64,000 bases of DNA, taken from contig OZ037887.1 of assembly GCA_964035575.1 (NCBI GenBank), positions 682,001 to 746,000 of the forward strand. Direction: 5' to 3'. Below the pieces are notes generated by a model. That model ran no database searches, was not told the origin of the DNA, and saw only the letters and a program-made list of their open reading frames with translations. Both the position numbers and the translations under genes were made by a program. How positions within the stretch are numbered: position 1 is the stretch's first letter; the number at the start of each line of letters is the position of its first letter. The stretch is from Rhynchopus sp. YZ270_cl-10 (lineage: Eukaryota; Euglenozoa; Diplonemea; Diplonemida; Diplonemidae). This document shows, one piece after another, positions 32,066-42,538 of this stretch.

Positions 32066-34244
32066 ATGCCGCCTAAGAAACCTTCTGAAAAGGAGGGCAA
32101 AGATGACGACAAAGACAAAGACAAGAACGAGGCAGAGGTGCAGCTGTCCATGCTTGTTGCCTCTACCTTTGCGAACGACGAGCTTGCGAGCAAGGCAGCC
32201 ACATTGCAGCAGTACTACCAGCTCTGTGCACGCCTGAAGGAGGAGAACGAACGGCTTCGCGAGGAAATGGTTGAGCGTGACCGCGACTCCTTGCAGGTTG
32301 TTGAGTTTCTCCGGCGCGAGGTGGAGAAGAAACAAGAGCTGGTCGAGACGTTGAAGGTGCAGATTGACCAGCAACGCGAGAAGATGTCCGACTTCCTCCG
32401 CGACCGTGAAGAGGAGCTCACCACTGTCATCAACTCTAAGGACCAGCTTTTGGGAGAAAAGAACGACGAACTGAAGAGGCTCGAACAGGACCTTGAGTCT
32501 GTCTCGCGCTTCAAACGCTCCAAGCACGAAATGGAGGATCTGGTGACAAAGCTGCGTCAAACCATCGCAGACACAAAAGATCATTACGAAAAGGAGCTGT
32601 CACGTCTGCGGTTTCAGTCATTAGAAGAGAAGGTGCGTCTCAAGCATGAGGAGAAGGACCTCAACGAGAAGTTCTCGCATGCCGTCAACCAAAAGGCAAT
32701 GGAGCTGCTAGACGGGCAGACCAGGCAGATCCACTCCGAAAACACCGAGCTCCGCATGTCTTACTACAAACTGGAGAAGGAGTACATGCAATTAAGCAAA
32801 CAAAGCAAGGTATCCCCCTAACACCACAGTATTATATACCCTTTTTTTTTGGGGGTGGAATAATGATAATATCTCCGTACTCCGTTCGATTTCATAACAG
32901 TAACTTTCATTATAGCGACCAAGCCCCGAGATCGGGATCATGCCACATTTCTTAATAAAAATGCCCTTACTTTCATTCAACCCTGATAACAGATTTCAAA
33001 TTTTCTACTTTTATTTTTTTAAATAAACACCCCCTTCAGGTCCTTGAAGAAGAAAAGAAGCGCAAGGAGCAAGAGATTGAGTTGAGCAAGCATTCCCTTG
33101 AGGAGTATAGCAAGCAGTCGTACCGCAGTCATAAGGAGATTAAGGACTTGACGCTGCGCAACCGCACGCTTGAGTCGCATGCGTCTGCACTGATACAGAA
33201 GTATGAGGCAGACAGAAGCAACGTCCTGCTCACAAAGAAGGAAGAGGACGAAACACTGCGGGAGTCGCTCAAAGACACACAGCAGGCACTCCGGGTACGG
33301 TCTCTTGAGTTGCACCGTATCAAACGTCTTGCCAAGGTTATCGTGCAGCAGCGCTCTGAGCTGGAACTCTTCTTCACAGAGGCCCTGGACTATGTGAGGC
33401 AAGAGATCCAGCAGGAGAGGGGGCGACGCAATAACGACAAATTGCAGCTGACGGGGGGGAAGAAGTATGGGCGGCGTGCAAGCGCGAAGGGGGGTGCGCC
33501 AGGCGAGGCGTTGGGGAAAGGCTTTCAGTCGATCCTTGGGCAGAATGAGGCAGGGAAGCTGCAGTCCGCAGGGTCGCTGGGGAACAGCCTGCCGCCTCTC
33601 AGTGCACAGCAGGACATCCCGCAGGAGGGTGGCGTGTCGCCCTACCCACAGCAGAGCACGCTGTCGAACCCATCTCCACAGCCATCCGACACTTCTCGTG
33701 TAGACATCGGGGAACTCTCTTGGGCAGACAAAGAACGCGTTTTACGTATTCTCTTCGCAAAAATATCTCACGTATGTTCATTTTTAGCAAAAAAAAAAAA
33801 ATGTACCGTAATCTGTGTGAAATCGGTCAACGACCTGTCAATATCGACCCCTCCCCTCGGAGCACCATAATCGTAAAAAAATATTGACCAAATATGGTTG
33901 ACCTTTTCAGGATTTATTCTGAAAGGCCGACCTTTTTTACGGTCGAACATTTTTACGATTACAGTAAGTTTGTCCATTGCGTTGTGTGAATAATGTTTTT
34001 GTCTCCTGTGTAACTAATACGACCAAAAAAAATCAACCATGGTTTCTCGCAGGGTGGAAAGAACACTGGGGTAGGCAGTATGGGAGCCTCTGGTGGGCGG
34101 CGCATCACGACTCCACTGGAGGGGGGCTTGCAAGGCGAGACGGTGGACACCTCTAACGACGATCCCGGCCTGCTCGAGGACCTCGCACGGTCCGGCGACG
34201 ACACCTTTGTGACACAGAAGGACCGTGGCGCCTTTGCTGTATAG
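32066..34244 (+). CDS. Coiled-coil protein, BBOF1/CCDC176-like
   Basis: Three exons (32066-32809, 33040-33771, 34053-34244) encode 555 residues. After a charged MPPKKPSEKEGKDDDKDK start, residues about 25-330 are continuous coiled coil with heptads. Residues about 335-372 (RSLELHRIKRLAKVIVQQ, then LELFFTEALDYVRQEI) resemble the conserved end of the DUF4515 family, which includes vertebrate basal body-orientation factor 1 (529 residues), a ciliary doublet microtubule protein. The last third is low-complexity, and exon 3 supplies an acidic tail ending DRGAFAV. Introns are phase 0. Family membership is judged from pattern and length only; another ciliary coiled-coil family is possible. Intron 2 contains a TIR element. 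Confidence 0.72.
33806..33964. mobile_element. TA-flanked MITE in BBOF1-like intron 2
   Basis: 159 bp bounded by CCGTAATC and GATTACAG inverted ends and TA on both sides (33804-33805, 33965-33966). Interior has GGTCAACGACCTGTCAATAT and a TTGACC/GGCCGACC near-palindrome. TA targets suggest the Tc1/mariner superfamily. Relatives: 46886-46968 and a fragment at about 57510-57565. Confidence 0.65.
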
Positions 34245-35821
34245 GGTGCCTCTGCTTCTCTGCCCTCTCCTTAGTTTGTCAGTATGAGTGTTTGTCTTTT
34301 TTTTACCCCATTTTTGTTTTTTTTTTTTTCATCGGATTATTCGAAGAAAATTGTCAGTTTTTGGGGGAAATTCAGTTTTCTGTATTACCACCAATATTGA
34401 GTTAGAAGCGGTGATGCAATAAATGGCTGGGCCACTTGTGCAGGATGGATTGTCAAATGAGTGGAGACACAACCAATATCTTCAAAAGGGGTGCTCTTTG
34501 TTTGTGGTGAGGGTGGTCAAAACAACGCAAGGACTCGAGGAGTTCATTTTTTTTTTTTTTTTTTTTGCAAAACTGTGTTGGTTTTGGGTCTGTTGTTCTG
34601 ATCTCTATTTTACCCCCAAACCCCACCCCTCTCCCTAAATCCCCATCCCCACCAGCCAACGTTTCCACGTTGGTAAAAAACCCCCCTCTTATTTGCCGTT
34701 ACGTTTATCCTAGGCTTCTTTACCAAAAAAAAAAAGAGATTTTTTTATATCCAGACCCATGGTGTATAGGTTACTTCCCACTTCCTCTGGTTCTCTCTCT
34801 GTACTTTCAAAACAAACAATATTTTTTTAATTCCTCTTCTCTTCTTCTCTGTAGAGGAAGTCTGCCAAGCAAAACTGTGGCTCTCACATATGGTTCATCA
34901 TCCGTACACCTACTGCCGTTCTCATCCGCAACAGAGGACCTCTCGCATACCAAATCAGGGGGTCGAGCGTGGGGACATTCTGCGGGTTATTTCAGAGGCC
35001 GGCCTTGGCCGAAGCCGAGATAGCCGCCAGTGCGGCTCTCCCTCCTCCGCGGGTAGGTGTCTTTAGTGCTTTTTTGTTTGTGTAATCGTAATCTCCTTAT
35101 TCTCTTTTTTTTACAGCCCTCCTGTAGCTGTGAAGTCTTTGGCGTTCTGGGTCATGTGCCCTTTGTTCTTGCAATGTTTGATCATTGCAGTAGTCCTCCA
35201 CAACCCACTTATGGCACCATGGGCACTTCTGCCTCCGGGTCTTGACAGTCTTGGCCTCCCTGTCTACGTCGATGTAGACCAGGTCGCGGTCCACGTCCAC
35301 TACCTCGGACATGTTTGTGTGTGTGTGTGCATCCAGGTCCTTCTCCGTTCGCTGCACACCTGCGAGCCACGCAAGGGTGCGGATGCTGGCTGGGGGGTGC
35401 TGCACTGCTGGAGGTGCTGGCGGAGGGTACGGGCACTGCGCTACGGATGTAGCACTAAGTGCCAATACTGTAAAACGTGCCTGGCTTCATCCTCTCTAGG
35501 GGTAGTGGTGTCCAGCTCGGAGGCCGGCTCCTCGGACTCGAAGTCCGACTCGTTCTTAGCCTTCGCTTGCTCCAACCTCTTATCATCTACCCCTGTCGAC
35601 ACCCCCCTGCGGTTAACGCATCGCTTTTGACGCAATATACAGATTCTGCTCTTATTAACTTTTCTTTTTTCGATCAACTTTCACGTTATACAAAACCCTC
35701 CTCGACAGGAAAATTGGGGGGTCGTCCTGGCAGGCCTCCCCTCGGGCCAGCCAATACACACAACACTCATCCCCCTCGAAAAAACCCCTTTTTAAAAAAT
35801 CTTTCGGAAATATTATACACA
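34245..35821. other. Intergenic DNA with a possible minus-strand gene
   Basis: AATAAA at 34418-34423 may end the BBOF1-like transcript. From about 34860 to 35660 base composition is balanced; the possible minus-strand gene below is in this part. 35640-35821 is the leader of the membrane-protein gene. Confidence 0.5.
35097..35624 (-). CDS. Possible small zinc-finger-like protein, structure unresolved
   Basis: Two minus-strand frames are protein-like. The upstream one (about 35624-35470) is acidic and polar, with KRLEQAKAKNESDFESEEPA. The downstream one runs from an ATG (MSEVVDVDRDLVYIDVD, starting near 35312) through KCPWCHKWVVEDYC and ends VKKRE at 35097. Cys-x2-Cys-His followed by Cys and His residues suggests metal binding. 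A GTAT donor (near 35467) could end the first, but no convincing exon join was found. Plus-strand frames here are Leu/Cys/Val-rich and implausible. It could equally be an eroded gene. Confidence 0.3.
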
Positions 35822-37726
35822 ATGCCTGAGGGTGCGTATGTGGTGTTAGCGGTGCTGGGGTTGGCTGGGGGTGTGGAGGCTGGGGGGAAGTCGATTTTTA
35901 AGTTGGGGGATCAGATTGACCATAGCCCGACAGATGTGCTGTTGATGTATATGTGTGTCTTTGCGGTGACGATCACGCTGGAGGCTGTGGTCGATCATTT
36001 ACACGAATCGGTGACGTCAGAGTCGGGACAACAGATCATTCACTTTGTGACCGAGGAGGTAATGATTTTGGGGGGGATCTCAGCGCTGTTGATTGTATTT
36101 CAAAACCTGGGAGGTGCGGAGGCGATCAACCTGGACCTGGCGTTGTTTCATTACATTCATTTCATGATTTTTGCGATGGCCATTTTTTTTATTGGTTTGG
36201 TCAGCTCGCTGTTCTTCTCCATTGAGTACTCTTGGAAACGGTTTTCAAAATTCGAGTCAAATGTAATTTCAATCGAGAAGGATGGGGGCATGGTAGAAGA
36301 AACAAAACGAAGACTGCTCCGTTCGTTCATAGCAGGGACCAGCGGGGGGAGGGAGATGTGGGCTGCGATATGTTTCTTCCGGAACGACCTCCCGCTGAAC
36401 TTCAGCAACGTCACCTTCACGCACTATATGAAGAAGAAACAGCGCAACCTTCTCCTCTTCTTCCTCGATCTTACCGGGCCGACGTGGTTTGCCCTCGCTT
36501 TCTTGGTTGGTATACAGGCTGCCGTCACCTACACCACGCAACTACATACAACAAACGACCTTGCAATCATCTCAGGATATGTTCTCGTCGTCGGGCTCGG
36601 ACCGGTTTTGCTTCTCATAATCTTAACCTTCAAGATAAGAAAGGAGTACCGTCTGTTCACCTTCATGGTGGAAGACATCCGGCAGGAAGGAAAGGTGTCT
36701 CCAACCTGGCCGCAGGCAAAACACTTTTGGTTTGGCGACCCTGCGTATATTGAGATTAGCATTCAAATTTTACTGCTTTTTCAGGTTTTTTATCTTGCGA
36801 CGGTTACCGTAAATTTTGTGTATAGACTTTCAGTGGTGGACGGAGGGTTATTGCTTCTTACCGTTTCGTATGTTCCTAGTATTTTGGTGTTTGGTGTGTT
36901 GTTGCCTTTGGTTATGCCGCATTTGACCATTTTAGGTGCCGTAGGAGAGTTTTTGTGTCTCGAAACTATCGTTGGATTGTCGCAAGCACAAAAGGCATCC
37001 GGAAGGGACCGGCGTGAGAGAGGGAGGGACAAAAAGAATGTGGTTCCTTCTGATCATATCATGGATGACATCTGCGAGGCGCAAGAGGAACGCATTGTGC
37101 ATGCCGCCCCTGAAGAGAAAAAGACTATTTCCGCATCACAGCTTAAAGTGCAAATTAAAGACAAACAGGTTCTACAGCAACGCCAACAACGTGAAAACGA
37201 CCGTGCCAAAATGTGTCATGAATGCAGTGTCAAACCTGGTACAACCCAATGCGATATATGCGGTCTCCTCTGCGCGCATTGCGACCAAGAATATCATCGT
37301 CTCAGACTTATCAAACATCACGTTCGATTTGTTCCGCTTCATGTTGATAAAAATGATATGTTCGATACGCCGCCTCTCGGGCCAGAAAAAAAGACGAAAA
37401 AGAAGAAGGGTGTGCGCAGGAAAAAGCCTCTAGGTGCGTCAGAGGAGGCGTCGCCGACTCTGAGTGCATCAAGCCCGCTGGCAGGGCCTGATTATGGAAA
37501 CCCATCGTTGCTGTCGATGGAAACGGATCTGCTCCCGTCGTCCTCCTTTGCTGCCTCTGAATCCTTCATCTCCGAGGCTGCAGGATCCACAGTGAGCAAC
37601 CCCCTCAAGAAGGCGCCACGCAAAGCCGGTGCACGCAAGCCCCGCAGCAACGGAAAGAAGTCTGAACCCCCAAGCGCAGGAGACGCCTCGCTCAACCTCG
37701 AAAACGACTCAATGTCGTTTATATGA
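35822..37726 (+). CDS. Polytopic membrane protein with C-terminal B-box zinc finger
   Basis: One uninterrupted frame, 634 residues. About seven membrane segments: near 39-57, 80-96, 106-133, then after a charged loop (KRFSKFESNVISIEKDGG) near 218-245, 254-276, 312-334 and 340-375. The cytosolic tail has a helical, basic stretch (SGRDRRERGRDKK), then a B-box: Cys465-x2-Cys468, Cys477-x2-Cys480, Cys484-x2-Cys487, His492 and His499/500 (CDICGLLCAHCDQEYH), then KKTKKKKGVRRKK and a Ser/Pro-rich tail ending DSMSFI. B-boxes bind zinc and mediate protein contacts, usually in TRIM proteins or plant BBX factors. A B-box on a polytopic membrane protein is uncommon. The membrane part is not assigned to a transporter or receptor family. 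Start is the first ATG followed by protein-like sequence, preceded by a TATTATACACA leader. Confidence 0.83.
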   Translation: MPEGAYVVLAVLGLAGGVEAGGKSIFKLGDQIDHSPTDVLLMYMCVFAVTITLEAVVDHLHESVTSESGQQIIHFVTEEVMILGGISALLIVFQNLGGAEAINLDLALFHYIHFMIFAMAIFFIGLVSSLFFSIEYSWKRFSKFESNVISIEKDGGMVEETKRRLLRSFIAGTSGGREMWAAICFFRNDLPLNFSNVTFTHYMKKKQRNLLLFFLDLTGPTWFALAFLVGIQAAVTYTTQLHTTNDLAIISGYVLVVGLGPVLLLIILTFKIRKEYRLFTFMVEDIRQEGKVSPTWPQAKHFWFGDPAYIEISIQILLLFQVFYLATVTVNFVYRLSVVDGGLLLLTVSYVPSILVFGVLLPLVMPHLTILGAVGEFLCLETIVGLSQAQKASGRDRRERGRDKKNVVPSDHIMDDICEAQEERIVHAAPEEKKTISASQLKVQIKDKQVLQQRQQRENDRAKMCHECSVKPGTTQCDICGLLCAHCDQEYHRLRLIKHHVRFVPLHVDKNDMFDTPPLGPEKKTKKKKGVRRKKPLGASEEASPTLSASSPLAGPDYGNPSLLSMETDLLPSSSFAASESFISEAAGSTVSNPLKKAPRKAGARKPRSNGKKSEPPSAGDASLNLENDSMSFI

Positions 37727-37872
37727 TCTCTGAGGAAGGGGAGGAAAGAGAGGAAGGGGGGGAGTTAATGACCTATCGGTGAACGTATTTTTTTTTTTTT
37801 TTCCAATTTTTCTTTTTTGGGGAGAGGCTGTCATAGCGGCTTTGTATTTTCAAAAAAAAGAATTTCATTTTA

Positions 37873-37917
37873 AAGGAGGTGGTCGAGAAGCTTAGGTTTC
37901 ATCTTATAAAACTTTTT
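37873..37917 (+). repeat. Hairpin repeat copy
   Basis: AAGGAGGTGGTCGAGAAGCTTAGG with ATCTTATAAAACTTTTT; left stem is lost, right part conserved. It lies just downstream of a GCTGTCATAGCGGCTTTG tail of the second family. Confidence 0.5.
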
Positions 37918-38146
37918 AAAATTCTGTGGTTTTTAGGGGGGTTTTTTTAGGAGAGGGAGATGGGGGAGAAAAGGTTTCGCAGGCTCTTGACTGAGTGTGC
38001 CTATGTGGGTAGGGATCGTCAATTCAGGGTGTCTATTTCAAATGATTTTTTAAAAAAACCCGAGATTTTTTTTTTGTAGTGGTTGGGTGGGTTCTGTGAA
38101 GGGAAAACGGTGCATTGCAGAGGCGTGAATGGGATGCCTATTGAGC

Positions 38147-38180
38147 GATGACTAAGCAACGGGAGGCTTAGGGTCATCTT
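38147..38180 (+). repeat. Hairpin repeat copy
   Basis: GATGACTAAGCAACGGGAGGC with TTAGGGTCATCTT; stem CTAAGC/GCTTAG intact, loop enlarged by two bases. Confidence 0.65.
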
Positions 38181-38341
38181 CGAAAAAAAAATTTTTTCGT
38201 GTTTTTTTTTAGATGTGTATGCACTGTGAGGAAGATTCATCTTTTTTAACTTTGCTTTTTTGGCAGGTGACTCAAATTCATCTACTTCCGCACCCCTAAT
38301 CGCTTACCTCTCTGCGTTGACCCCTTTATTTTTGTTTCAGG

Positions 38342-38459
38342 CATGGTTTTAAAAAATCTTGAAGTAAGATTTTGGGTTTTGAAATCAAGTAAAGATTCAA
38401 GATTTTTGTTTTTGCGGGCAAAAATAAAATAAAATCTTGAAGATCTTTTTGAAACCATG
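38342..38459. mobile_element. Foldback element, 118 bp
   Basis: Starts CATGGTTTTAAAAAATCTTG and ends GATCTTTTTGAAACCATG; arms pair with several mismatches and share an AAAATCTTGAAG core. No duplication of the target could be defined. Confidence 0.5.
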
Positions 38460-39032
38460 ACAAGGAGAATGCTGTGGTCATGACGACGCTCCCCCATTTT
38501 TTTTTGGTTTAGGTGACTTTTTCGTGCTTTTTCAACTCCAAGAAAGAAACTATACAGCCAATGGAACTTAAATGAGTCAATAAAATTGATGTGATTCAAT
38601 TTTTTCTTCTTTTTTGAAGGGTGGGTAATGATAATGCGTGGTCCCCCTGAAATGATGTGTTGTGTCCACTTGAAATACGTTTTCTCTTGTTTCTTTTGTG
38701 TGGGCAAGATCACACAGAGAAGGCAACTACGCCATGCCCACTTGCTCCCCCCAGTACTGCGTGACACGGAAAATACCCTCACCCCTCCCTTGAAGACAGT
38801 ATCCCAACTTTGTGTGGGTTATACTGTATTCCATATATTTCAGTGGAAGTGGGTTATCTCCGCAGTTGATAGCCTGCGGAGTACCCAGTACCCTTTTTTG
38901 TTCTCACGTGATGTGGATGTGTGTGTGCACAACGACGCGCATTCATCTTCCAAGTTTTTATTTTATTTTTTAGTGCCTGCGTCCGAGGAACGTTGAGGCG
39001 TTTGCGCTTTTCCACCTTTCTTTTTTTTTGTT

Positions 39033-39080
39033 TAGGTGACTAAACACACGAGGCTTAGACTTCATCTGAGAAACTTTTCT
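39033..39080 (+). repeat. Hairpin repeat copy
   Basis: TAGGTGACTAAACACACGAGG, CTTAGACTTCATC, GAGAAACTTTTC. Confidence 0.6.
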
Positions 39081-39160
39081 TTGCTTTTTTTTGTCCAGCT
39101 CTTCCATATAGAGAGGGTGAACGGTGTCACTTCCCCTGCCCCTGATGTTTTTTTTTTTAG

Positions 39161-40060
39161 ATATGACTAAGCATGAGCAGGGCACTAGCTAGACTTTTTT
39201 TTTCCCGTTTTTTTGCGGTTTTGCGGTTTCAAAAAAAAATTTCGCGCGGCGACAAACTAGAAGGGAAAACACACGAATGAGGGCGGGGTGATTTTGGGAA
39301 GGGGTTCTTTACAGGGCATTTTTTACGGGGCTAAACCCGACTGACCCCTGGTGGAATCTCCTGCCAACTTCATTGCATGTATCAGAAAGCTTCTGTGAGC
39401 ATACGTTGCCGCATGGTCTGCAGCTTCCGACGTTCGCACATACTCCCCCCAGTCTCCTGTTTGCTGTCGACCATTCTATCACATACTCCTCCACGTCCGC
39501 GGTAGCACGCCGGCTCACTATGCTCTGATGCTCTGAAGTCCCCGATCGTGGACCACCCCTCTACCTGAATCGATTGCATTTTCGGTTGCAAAATGCAACT
39601 GTCCAAATTGCAAGGGGATTCCCGAAGACATTGTAAAATAATAAATGGCGCCGCAGGCAAAAAAAATTAGGGTACGGTGTAAAGATGCCGGTTTTACACC
39701 AGAGCCATTTTCCTTTTTTTGCGAAGCAAAAAAGGAAAATGGCGCCGCAGGCAAAAAAAAATATGGGTTAACTCCGCGAGCGAAGCGAGCGGAAATTTTT
39801 TTGGGGTGTACTTCCGTGAGCGCAGCGAGCAGAAAAAAATTAAGGTGCCATCATGCCAGTCATCTGGGTCGGGCGAGGGGGCCCCAACAGTGCCCAAAAC
39901 CCGCCACATATTTTTTTTTTTCTGCCCCGAGATTTTCCGTTTTTTTTTTTTTTTTTCGCCAAACCGCAAAACCGGGTTTTTGCGGTTTTGAAACCGCAAA
40001 AAAGCACCTAGCTAGTGCCCTGAGCATGAGGCTTAGGTTCATGTGACGAAAAATTTTTCT
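39161..40060 (+). repeat. Hairpin repeat split by a hAT-like insertion
   Basis: Left part ATATGACTAAGCATGAG (to 39177) and right part AGCATGAGGCTTAGG with TTCATGTGACG (from 40023). Removing the element and one AGCATGAG restores GACTAAGCATGAGGCTTAGG, a normal copy with intact CTAAGC/GCTTAG stem. Confidence 0.85.
39178..40022. mobile_element. hAT-like non-autonomous transposon
   Basis: 845 bp with perfect 15-bp inverted termini (CAGGGCACTAGCTAG) and a perfect 8-bp target-site duplication AGCATGAG on both sides (39170-39177, 40023-40030). An 8-bp duplication with termini starting CAGGG is the established hAT signature. Subterminal GCGGTTTTGCGGTTTC units are repeated in both arms. Inside are a hairpin (CATTTTCC...GGAAAATG near 39707-39742), a direct repeat AATGGCGCCGCAGGC (about 39641 and 39739), and balanced-composition DNA at 39300-39640 that may be a rotted gene. 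No transposase frame is intact. Confidence 0.9.
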
Positions 40061-40181
40061 TTTTTTTTTTTGCACAAACGATAACGATTGTGAGAGAAAC
40101 AAATATGCACACTGGATGTATGTATCTTTTGAGCACCCTTAGCACCCTTAGCACTTTTCCTATTTCTTTGTTTTCTTTTAT

Positions 40182-40414
40182 ACCGACCCTCCCCCGTGAA
40201 ATTGTCCTCCCCTCCGACCCCCTTGAAATTGTCCCCCCTGGGGGGAAAAGTGAGGGGGAGACAATTTCTCGTACTGTAGGGGGGGCCGTTTTGGTGTGAA
40301 GAAGGGAGAGCAAAGGTTGTCCCCGCGACTCCCTTGAAATTGTCCCTGGCGGCAAAATACCGGTTTTTTTTTTTTGGGGGGGGGGGACAATTTCACGGGG
40401 GAGGGGTCGGTACC
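40182..40414. mobile_element. TIR element, 233 bp, 8-bp target duplication
   Basis: Ends ACCGACCCTCCCCCGTG and its near-perfect inverse CACGGGGGAGGGGTCGGT plus ACC, continuing into GAAATTGTCC. The flanks are the identical octamer TCTTTTAT (40174-40181 and 40415-40422). The CCTTGAAATTGTCCC motif recurs three times inside. The termini do not start with CA, so despite the octamer it may not be hAT. Confidence 0.75.
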
Positions 40415-40422
40415 TCTTTTAT

Positions 40423-41264
40423 GTTTATTTATTTTTTGCGTGTGTGTGTGTGTTTACCAAGTTTCCCCAGAGCGTGTTGCCGCACCACAGCGATAGTGAA
40501 GAAAAAATGTGTGTGCACGAGAGGCACATCCATCTTGCAAGTATCCCTTTTTTTTTTTTTTTGTTCGGCTTTTAATTTTTTGTTATGTGTCTGCACCCCG
40601 GTGTCCGGTGAGGCGTATGTACGTTCAACTTCTTTTTATTACGGGATGGGTTTCGCTACCTTTTTTCTTCTTTTTTTGTGTTGTTAGTTCTTTTTTTGTA
40701 TGTGTACTTTTACAAAAAATATATCCCGACACGGTGTCTTGCAACACTCCGGGGTTCGATCCACCCACGGAGTGTCAGTACCCGCCCAGAGGCGTTTGTA
40801 CTATCTCACTTCCCCCTCCTTTTTTTTTGTATATCAGGTGCCGATTTGCCCACCTGGTTGAACCACTTCGAACACATACAACGACACCCTTTCTTTATTG
40901 TGATGAAGGTGACTAAGCACGCTTTGGCTAGGGTCTTGCCGGGCGGTTATGTTCTTTTCGTACAGTCACTTCCCAGCTTCCCACCCTCCCTATTTTTTTT
41001 ATACCCTGCAATCTTTAGCACACCTAAACCGCTCTCTGATTAGGGACACACTTCTTCAGCACTGCACAGCTTTGACAAAACTTGGTGTGACCGGCTGTAC
41101 TGCATCACCCCACTGCACGATGACTCTTGGCATGACATCGTCACGACTTGTATAGTATTATGTAAAGTGACACATGTCACCAGTTTTCACATCAACGATG
41201 GAATGCACACCCCACTACCCCACGTATCCCTACCACCCCCGCCATTTCTGCAGAAGCACACAAC
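40423..41264. other. Intergenic DNA upstream of aldo-keto reductase
   Basis: Fragments of repeat families: GTGTGCACGAGAGGCACATC at about 40510, CGGAGTGTCAGTACCCG with AGAGGCGTTTGTACT near 40765 (also at 59600), and AAGGTGACTAAGCACG at 40908. No gene. Confidence 0.5.
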
Positions 41265-42538
41265 ATGAGAAGGTCGCTCCTCCTCCTGCACAAGGCAGCG
41301 CCAACAGCACTGCCAAGCTGCACACTGACGACAGGGGATGTGCAGTATGAGAAGCCCATGCCCATGATCGGGATCGGTACCTTCACGGGGACGCGCTTTA
41401 CACAGAAGGCGGAGATCGGGGACGTGAAGAAAAGTGTGGGAAGTTGGATTGACGCCGGCGGGCGCATGATCGACTGTGCGCAGAACTACCTGAACGAGGC
41501 TGAGATTGGCGAGGCTGTGAGCGAGGCGATCCAGGCGAAGAAGGTGACACGCGACGACATCTGGCTGACAAGCAAGCTCAACAACCCATACCACCGCAAG
41601 GAGAACGTACGTCCTGCCCTTGAGAAGACACTTCTCGACCTGCAGGTCGACCACCTGGACCTGTACCTCATGCACTGGCCCACTGCGTTCGTCCACGTCC
41701 CCTTCGAGCCAGAGGATGTGAACAAGCCTGGCCTCTCCATGGCATACGAACCAGACATGTGCACAAAGGTGACCGGTGTGAAGTGGAGTGACCTCGACAG
41801 GTCGAAGTGGCCACCACCCCATTTGGACATGAACGTGACGATCCATGAGACCTGGGCGGCGCTGGTGGAGTGCTGGGAGGCGGGTCTGGTGAAGAACATC
41901 GGTGTCTGCAACGTGCAGGTGCAGCTGCTGCACGAGCTGCTCTGCGGCACCAAGGTCAAGCCTGCAGTGGTGCAACACGAGTCGCACCCGTACCTGCAGC
42001 AATGGGGTCTTCTGCAGTACTGCAAGATGAATAACATCCAGTTCCAGGCGTACTCACCCCTGGGCTACGGCGAGTTCGTCGGCAAGGACGAGATCAAGGT
42101 GCTCGAGCACCCCGTCCTCCAGGACATCGCCGTCAAGCACGGCCTCGACAAAAGCAAGGGGTCAGTGGCCGCAGTGTGCCTGCAGTGGTGCACACAGCGT
42201 GGTGTTGCGACAATGTATGTTCAGAGCCTATCTTCACACAACCTCCATAATGTTTTTTTAGACCCCATGTTCAATGACCAAACACCACACCCTCCTAACC
42301 CTTCTCTTTAATAGACATCTTCGTTTTCTCTCTTCTGTATTATGTATTTTTGACAAATTTCAAACACGAACTAAACTTCAGGCCGATGACCCTGCACCCT
42401 GCCGAGATGGAGGGCAACCTCAAGACCGGCGCTGTCCTCACTCTTGACGAGGACGACTTCGCTCACATTGCAGCTCTCAACAAGAACCACCACTACCTGC
42501 GTCCGCAGGACTGGTACGGTCTTCCGTACTGGGATTAG
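41265..42538 (+). CDS. Aldo-keto reductase
   Basis: Two exons (41265-42214, 42382-42538) encode 368 residues of an NADPH-dependent (beta/alpha)8-barrel carbonyl reductase. The catalytic tetrad is complete: Asp70 and Tyr75 (MIDCAQNYLNEAEIG), Lys104 (LTSKL), His137 (LYLMHWP). Cofactor-site patterns IGVCNVQ and FQAYSPLGYG follow. The intron splits a Met codon (AT/G). In place of the usual IPKS in the NADP-binding region, the join reads GVATMPMTLHPAEMEGN, so cofactor preference may differ. N-terminus MRRSLLLLHKAAPTAL could target an organelle. Length exceeds typical AKRs (about 320) because of the N-terminus and the insert at 145-175 (AYEPDMCTKVTGVKWSDL). Substrate unknown. Confidence 0.95.

Larger units (their letters stand above)
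37727..39169. other. Intergenic DNA, repeat-rich
   Basis: Contains hairpin repeats, a 118-bp foldback and further repeat fragments such as GTGCACAACGACGCGCATTC (about 38926). No gene supported. Confidence 0.5.

Noticed and set aside
35130-35630. Plus-strand frame of 166 residues
   Set aside because: Leu/Val/Cys-rich text with no protein logic; the minus strand reads better here.
35477-35821. 115-residue N-terminal extension of the membrane protein
   Set aside because: Low-quality sequence from intergenic DNA; an ATG with good leader is at 35822.
39309-39660. Transposase gene inside the hAT-like element
   Set aside because: Short overlapping minus-strand frames with stops; no hAT dimerisation or DDE pattern can be recognised.
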